The position numbers and the translations under genes were made by a program. Below are positions 6,271-9,894 of a stretch of DNA of 9,894 nt, piece by piece. Source of the DNA: Phycisphaerae bacterium (lineage in GTDB: Bacteria > Planctomycetota > Phycisphaerae > SM23-33); the NCBI GenBank assembly GCA_022866005.1, contig JALHTV010000206.1:1-9894 (forward strand), read 5' to 3'. Position 1 is the first letter of the stretch. The number at the start of each line of letters is the position of its first letter. Under the pieces are notes generated by a model. The model did not search any database. It saw only the letters and a program-made list of their open reading frames with translations, and was not told where the DNA came from.

Positions 6271-7281
6271 CTAGCGAGGCGAGCCGCCCAGGCGCCCCAG
6301 GGCTTCGGTCAAGGCGGCGAGGACGCGGGGCTTGACGGCCTCGAGGCTGCCGCTGATCCGCACACCCGCGGCGCGTGTGTGTCCCCCACCCCCTAAGCTC
6401 TTGGCGATCTGGGCCACGTCCAGGCGGGTGCGGCTGCGGAGGCTCACGCGGCACAGGCCGTCCAGTTCCGTCAGCAGGATGACGGCCTCGACGCTGCCGA
6501 TCCGCAGGGCCTCGTTGATGAGGTTCTCGGTCTCATCCGGGCGGGTGCCGCTGGCGTCGAAGTCGGCCTTGCGAATCGTCATCACCGCCAGCAGCCCCCC
6601 GCAGTGCATCTCCAGGCTCCCCAGCATCCGCGCGACCAGCTTCAGCCGCTCCGGCCGATCGTTGCGGAGCAGCCGATCGTACAGGGCGCTCGCCTGGACG
6701 CCGGCCTCCAGAAGTGCCGCGGCGTGGTGGAGGCTGCGAGCGTCGGTGTTGGGATAGTGGAACCAGCCCGTGTCGCTGACGATGGCCGTCCACAGGGCCT
6801 CGCAGACGGCTGCGTCCTGCGGCCAGCGCATCGCCTCGATGAGTTCACGCATCAGCACACCGCAGGCGGCGGCTGAGGGGTCGTTCCACAGCAGCCCGCC
6901 CAGCTCCCCGGGTGTGGCGTGGTGGTCGATGACCAGGAGCTTCTCGGCCACGGGGGGGATCGCTTTGTCCAGGCCGTCCAATTGCCCGAAGACGCTGGTG
7001 TCCAGGATCACCACCGCCTCGGCCTTAGCAGCCAGTTCCGCGAACCGCCCCGCCGGGGCCGGCGTCTCATCGGCAAACAGGAACGCATACCGCGTCGGCA
7101 CCGCGTCGGGCATGAGCATCCAGGCCGTCTTGCCGGCGGCCCGGGCCGCGAGCGTCAACGCCCGCATCGAGCCCAAGGCGTCTCCGTCCGGGCGGGCGTG
7201 CGTCACCACCAGCAGCGACTGAGCCGCCGACACTCGCCGAAGGACCTTCGCGGGCACCTTACCTGCATGTTTGACGGACAC
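6271..7281 (-). CDS. nrnA: DHH/DHHA1 phosphoesterase, NrnA-like (nanoRNase / pAp phosphatase)
   Basis: This is a 336-residue cytosolic manganese-dependent phosphoesterase. Known NrnA enzymes degrade 2-5-nt RNA fragments and dephosphorylate 3'-phosphoadenosine 5'-phosphate. All DHH motifs are present: THARPDGDALGS (27-38, ligands H28, D32, D34), ILDTS (D94), IDHHAT (D119-H120-H121), VSDTGWF (D170) and the DHHA1 loop GGGGHTRAAG (297-306). Length is normal for NrnA. The start is a GTG at 7281, supported by AAGGA (7294-7290) 8 nt upstream. The first 23 nt lie inside ribF, so translation is probably coupled. Joint placement with ribF is common because many bacteria carry nrnA between rbfA and truB/ribF. 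It ends 143 nt before the riboswitch -35, with no convincing terminator in that gap. Confidence 0.9.
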   Translation of the reverse strand: MSVKHAGKVPAKVLRRVSAAQSLLVVTHARPDGDALGSMRALTLAARAAGKTAWMLMPDAVPTRYAFLFADETPAPAGRFAELAAKAEAVVILDTSVFGQLDGLDKAIPPVAEKLLVIDHHATPGELGGLLWNDPSAAACGVLMRELIEAMRWPQDAAVCEALWTAIVSDTGWFHYPNTDARSLHHAAALLEAGVQASALYDRLLRNDRPERLKLVARMLGSLEMHCGGLLAVMTIRKADFDASGTRPDETENLINEALRIGSVEAVILLTELDGLCRVSLRSRTRLDVAQIAKSLGGGGHTRAAGVRISGSLEAVKPRVLAALTEALGRLGGSPR

Positions 7282-8200
7282 GTTCCACGTCCTTTGCGAT
7301 CTGGTCCTGAAGCTCCCGGATGGTCGAGAACTTCTGCTGGTCTCGCAGGCGCGAGATGAAGCTGAGGGTCATCTCCCGCCCGTAGCAGTCCTCGCGGATG
7401 TCCAGCAGGAAGGCCTCCACCACGCGGCCGGGGACCGGGCCCAGGGTGGGCTTGTGGCCGATGCTGATCGCGGCCGCGCTACCCCGGCCGCCGACGGCCG
7501 CTCGGCCGGCGTAGATGCCGTCGGCAGGGACGACCTGCTCGGTGGGGTCGATGTTGGCCGTGGGGAAGTCCAGCACGCGGCCTTGGCCCTGGCCGGGGAT
7601 GACCGTCCCGAACAGGGCGAAGTCTCGGCCCAGGCAGCGGGCCGCGTCGGCCACCCGCCCAGCGGTCACGAACTTGCGGATCAACGAGCTGGAGATGCGG
7701 CTAGGGCCCTCGGGGAAGTCCAACGTGACCGCCTCGACCACGTGCACGCCGAAGTCCGCCTTCCGGCCCCATTCCTGGAGCACCCGCGCGTCGCCGCGGC
7801 GCTGGAGGCCGAAACGGAAGTCCTCCCCTTCGACCATGTGCGAGGGAGATAGCTTACCCAGGATGATCTCTTCGACGAACTCATCGGGGCCCATGTGCAG
7901 CAGGGTAGGGTCGGACTCCAGCGTCACGACCCAGTCCGCCCCGGTGGCGCGGAGCAGCCGGCACCGCTGGTCGTGCGGGCTGATGCGCTGGGGAAGGTCG
8001 GTCGGACGGATCACCAGGTCCGGCGGCGGCTCGAACGTCATCGCCACCACCGCCGCCCCGTGCGCGTCCGCCAGGCCCCGGGCGGGGTGGAGGATTCGCT
8101 GGTGCCCCAGGGGCACGCCGGCGAAGTTGCCGACGGTCAGCACGCTGGCGCGCGCCGCCGCTGGCAGGTGTTCCAGGCCCTGGATGCACCGATCGTCCAT
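7259..8200 (-). CDS. ribF: Bifunctional riboflavin kinase/FMN adenylyltransferase-like, with altered adenylyltransferase motifs
   Basis: This 313-residue protein has the RibF layout. The N-terminal nucleotidyltransferase domain (about 15-175) includes GEDFRFG (125-131) and RISSSLIR (168-175). The C-terminal riboflavin kinase domain (about 185-310) includes GQGQGRVLDFPTANI (203-217), GIYAG (228-232), SIGHKPTLG (246-254) and the run from EAFLLDIREDCYG (262-274) to LRDQQKF (285-291). The kinase makes FMN from riboflavin and ATP; the adenylyltransferase makes FAD from FMN. The usual GNFDGVHLGH reads GNFAGVPLGH (24-33) and the usual F-D-P-H-P reads FEPPP (56-60). The Asp and the first His of the HxGH-type motif are therefore replaced (A27, P30), and the later His is Pro59. 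Kinase residues look intact apart from minor changes. GGGAAGG (8214-8208) precedes ATG by 7 nt and touches the ATPase stop codon; the gap is 13 nt. Confidence 0.9.
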   Translation of the reverse strand: MDDRCIQGLEHLPAAARASVLTVGNFAGVPLGHQRILHPARGLADAHGAAVVAMTFEPPPDLVIRPTDLPQRISPHDQRCRLLRATGADWVVTLESDPTLLHMGPDEFVEEIILGKLSPSHMVEGEDFRFGLQRRGDARVLQEWGRKADFGVHVVEAVTLDFPEGPSRISSSLIRKFVTAGRVADAARCLGRDFALFGTVIPGQGQGRVLDFPTANIDPTEQVVPADGIYAGRAAVGGRGSAAAISIGHKPTLGPVPGRVVEAFLLDIREDCYGREMTLSFISRLRDQQKFSTIRELQDQIAKDVERVRQTCR

Positions 8201-8213
8201 CGTGCCGCCTTCC

Positions 8214-8996
8214 CTACGTCGCCCGCACCACCGGGATGGCCCCGGCGGCGGGGATCAGCTCGACTTTCACATCGTAGGTCTGCTCCAGCAGGTCCGCGCG
8301 GACCACCGCCGCCGCAGCGCCGGCCGCGACGACCTGCCCGGCCCGCATGAGCACCAACTCATCGGCGAACCGGCCGGCGAGGTTCACGTCGTGACTGATG
8401 CACACCACGGCCATGCCCCAATCGTGCGCCAGCCGCTGCATCATTCGATGGATGATGAGTTGGTTGCGCAGGTCCAGGTGGCTGGTCGGCTCGTCCAGCA
8501 GCATCACCGACGGCTGCTGCGACAAGGCCCGCGCGATCATCGCGCACTGGGCCTCCCCGCCGGACAGCTCCTCCAGCGTCCGCTCCGCCAGCGCCTCGAT
8601 GCCCGTCATGACCATCGCCTGCCGCGCGACGGCCAGATCGGCCTTGCCCGCCAGCCCCAGCAGCCCCGTGTGCGCCAGCCTCCCCATCAGCACCAGCTCG
8701 CGCACGGTGAAGGCAAAGGCCGATTGCGGCGTCTGCGGCACGTAGCCCATCAGCCGCGCCAGCTCCCTGCGGGAGTGCCTGGCGAGGGCCCGGCCGTCCA
8801 ACAGGATCTCTCCAGCCGCCGGGCGCAGCAGGCCCAGCAGGCATCGCAGCAGCGTGGTCTTGCCCGAGCCGTTGGGACCCAGCACGCACAGCAGCTTTCC
8901 CGCAGCGACCGTCAGGCTCACCCCGCGCAACACGGGCACACCGGCTTGATAGGCGAACGTCACGTCGCGGGCCTCCAGGATGTGCCGGTCGGTCAT
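8214..8996 (-). CDS. ABC importer ATPase, FecE/BtuD/HmuV class
   Basis: This 260-residue ATPase powers uptake through the FecCD-type permease encoded just upstream. Motifs in order are Walker A GPNGSGKTT (40-48), Q-loop Q88 (YVPQTPQ), signature LSGGE (144-148), Walker B VMLLDEP (164-170, catalytic E169) and H-loop H202 (CISHD). The reading frame is open further upstream, but ATG at 8996 is chosen: it starts the ABC domain at the normal place and forms an ATGA overlap with the permease stop (TGA 8995-8993), typical of coupled transporter genes. Substrates of this class are iron-siderophores, haem or cobalamin. The nearby cobalamin riboswitch hints at corrinoids but belongs to a separate transcript. 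After the signature, QCAMIARAL has Cys where Arg is usual (Q-R-x-x-I-A-R-A-L). Confidence 0.93.
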   Translation of the reverse strand: MTDRHILEARDVTFAYQAGVPVLRGVSLTVAAGKLLCVLGPNGSGKTTLLRCLLGLLRPAAGEILLDGRALARHSRRELARLMGYVPQTPQSAFAFTVRELVLMGRLAHTGLLGLAGKADLAVARQAMVMTGIEALAERTLEELSGGEAQCAMIARALSQQPSVMLLDEPTSHLDLRNQLIIHRMMQRLAHDWGMAVVCISHDVNLAGRFADELVLMRAGQVVAAGAAAAVVRADLLEQTYDVKVELIPAAGAIPVVRAT

Positions 8997-9894
8997 GCCA
9001 GGCCCTCCCGGCTGCGGCGGCGAAGCAGGACGATGAAGAACGGCCCGCCCACCAGCGCGGTGATCACGCCTACCGGCACGGCCCCGACCCCCACCCATTC
9101 TCCGACCGTGCGACACAGCGTGTCGGCCAGCATCAGGAAGACGGCCCCCACCCCACCGCACCAGACGGCCAGGCGGCGGTGGTCCGGGCCCAGGAGCAGC
9201 CGGCAGACGTGCGGGACGATCAGCCCCACGAAGCCCACCGGCCCGGCCAGGGCAACCGCCGCCGCGGTGATCAAGGCCGCGATGGCGAACGTCTCGGCCC
9301 GCAGGCGCTTCACGTGCACGCCGATCGAGGCTGCCACGTCGTCGCCCAGGCCCAACGCGTTGAACGCCGCCCCGCGCACGCCCAGTACCGCCGCCCCCGC
9401 CACCGTGGCCACCGCACAGACCGCGAGCACCCCCGAATCCGTCGTGTCGCGGATCTGCCCCATGCCCCAGCCGACGAAGTGGATGATTTCGTTGGGGTTG
9501 GCCACCAGCAGGATGGCCAGCATGAGCGCGCCGTTGAAGACGTTCACGATCACGCCCGACAGCAGCAGCACGAACGGGTCCAGATGCCCGTGCCGCTGAG
9601 CGATGCCGTAGACCGCCAGGCACGTCGCCGCCGCCCCAGCCAGCGCCAGGATCGGCGTGCTAACCCACCCGGCCAGGCCCAGCGACGCCGATAGCACACC
9701 GCCCACCAGCACGCCTACGCCCGCCCCGGTGCACACGCCCAGGATATAAGGGTCGGCCAGGGGATTGCGGAGCAGCGCCTGAAGCGCCAGCCCCGCCGCC
9801 GCCAGCGCCCCTCCCGCCGTCGCCGCCGCAGCCAGACGTTCGAGGCGCATCGTCCACACCGTCCAGCCCAGCGGCGCCACGCCGATCAGGCTGC
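8993..9894 (-). CDS. FecCD/BtuC-family ABC importer permease, partial (N-terminus outside window)
   Basis: This is the C-terminal ~300 residues of a polytopic inner-membrane permease. Family hallmarks are QALLRNPLADPYILGVCTGAG (start of the second conserved block), a chain of hydrophobic helices, VGFVGLIVPHVCRLLLGPDHRRL (cytoplasmic coupling region) and the C-terminal GAVPVGVITALVGGPFFIVLLRRR. Family members usually have ~330-350 residues and a first transmembrane helix before the M-R-L-E-R-L segment. That helix is not in the window, and the frame stays open to the edge, so a GTG at 9880 is unlikely to be the true start. It overlaps the ATPase gene by 4 nt. The cognate binding protein should lie upstream of this gene, beyond the window. 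Substrate: iron-siderophore, haem or cobalamin, not resolvable here. Confidence 0.92.
   Translation of the reverse strand, partial: SLIGVAPLGWTVWTMRLERLAAAATAGGALAAAGLALQALLRNPLADPYILGVCTGAGVGVLVGGVLSASLGLAGWVSTPILALAGAAATCLAVYGIAQRHGHLDPFVLLLSGVIVNVFNGALMLAILLVANPNEIIHFVGWGMGQIRDTTDSGVLAVCAVATVAGAAVLGVRGAAFNALGLGDDVAASIGVHVKRLRAETFAIAALITAAAVALAGPVGFVGLIVPHVCRLLLGPDHRRLAVWCGGVGAVFLMLADTLCRTVGEWVGVGAVPVGVITALVGGPFFIVLLRRRSREGLA

Noticed and set aside
7515..9599. Plus-strand ORF of 694 codons opposite ribF, the ATPase and the permease
   Set aside because: It crosses three real, motif-complete genes on the other strand, and its translation is low-complexity Arg/Pro/Ser-rich.
8997..9623. N-terminal extension of the ATPase frame up to 9623
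   Set aside because: The extension lies in the permease gene out of frame and is Gly/Arg-rich. ATG at 8996 gives a normal ABC protein and an ATGA overlap.

Overview
The window looks like a high-GC planctomycete chromosome, most likely of the Phycisphaerae type. Four things point that way. The 3' end of the 16S rRNA has planctomycete-like wording around the universal 1390-1410 region (CGCCCGTCAAG instead of CGCCCGTCACA, and TTCCTGAGC). The 16S gene stands alone, with no tRNA, 23S or 5S behind it. There is a pseudopilin of the planctomycete H-X9-DG type. There is also a secreted protein that combines dockerin-like repeats with a PEP-CTERM-like tail. This is inference from sequence features; no database was searched.

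Layout, left to right. Plus strand: the last ~395 nt of 16S rRNA (1-395), a short gene-free trailer closed by a very strong intrinsic terminator (560-602), a secreted family-4 rhamnogalacturonan lyase (642-2495), and an aldo/keto reductase with its own TATAAT box (2575-3579). All other genes are on the minus strand and read right to left. They begin with a FecCD-type permease cut by the window edge (8993-9894) and its ATPase (8214-8996), followed by ribF (7259-8200) and an nrnA-like DHH phosphoesterase (6271-7281). These four are packed with overlaps or a 13-nt gap and look like one operon.

Downstream of nrnA a new minus-strand unit starts. It has a near-consensus sigma70 promoter (6100-6128), a cobalamin riboswitch (about 5885-6093), an intrinsic terminator as expression platform (5791-5831), a further ~280 nt of leader, and then three genes. 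The first encodes a secreted protein (4795-5508) whose N-terminal half resembles the DUF4430/transcobalamin C-terminal-like domain, followed by two dockerin-type calcium repeats and a PEP-CTERM-like tail. The second encodes an H-X9-DG pseudopilin (3967-4725). The third encodes a small lipoprotein (3576-3989) that overlaps the pseudopilin gene.

The most interesting reading is that this second unit is a vitamin-B12-repressed, cell-surface corrinoid-capture module built from parts not usually discussed together: a transcobalamin-like domain, dockerin repeats, a PEP-CTERM anchor, a pseudopilin and a lipoprotein. The FecCD/BtuCD-class ABC importer upstream could be the membrane step, but its substrate cannot be read from the sequence. 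A second point of note is RibF. Its FMN-adenylyltransferase motifs carry non-consensus residues at positions that are normally conserved, while its riboflavin kinase half looks intact.
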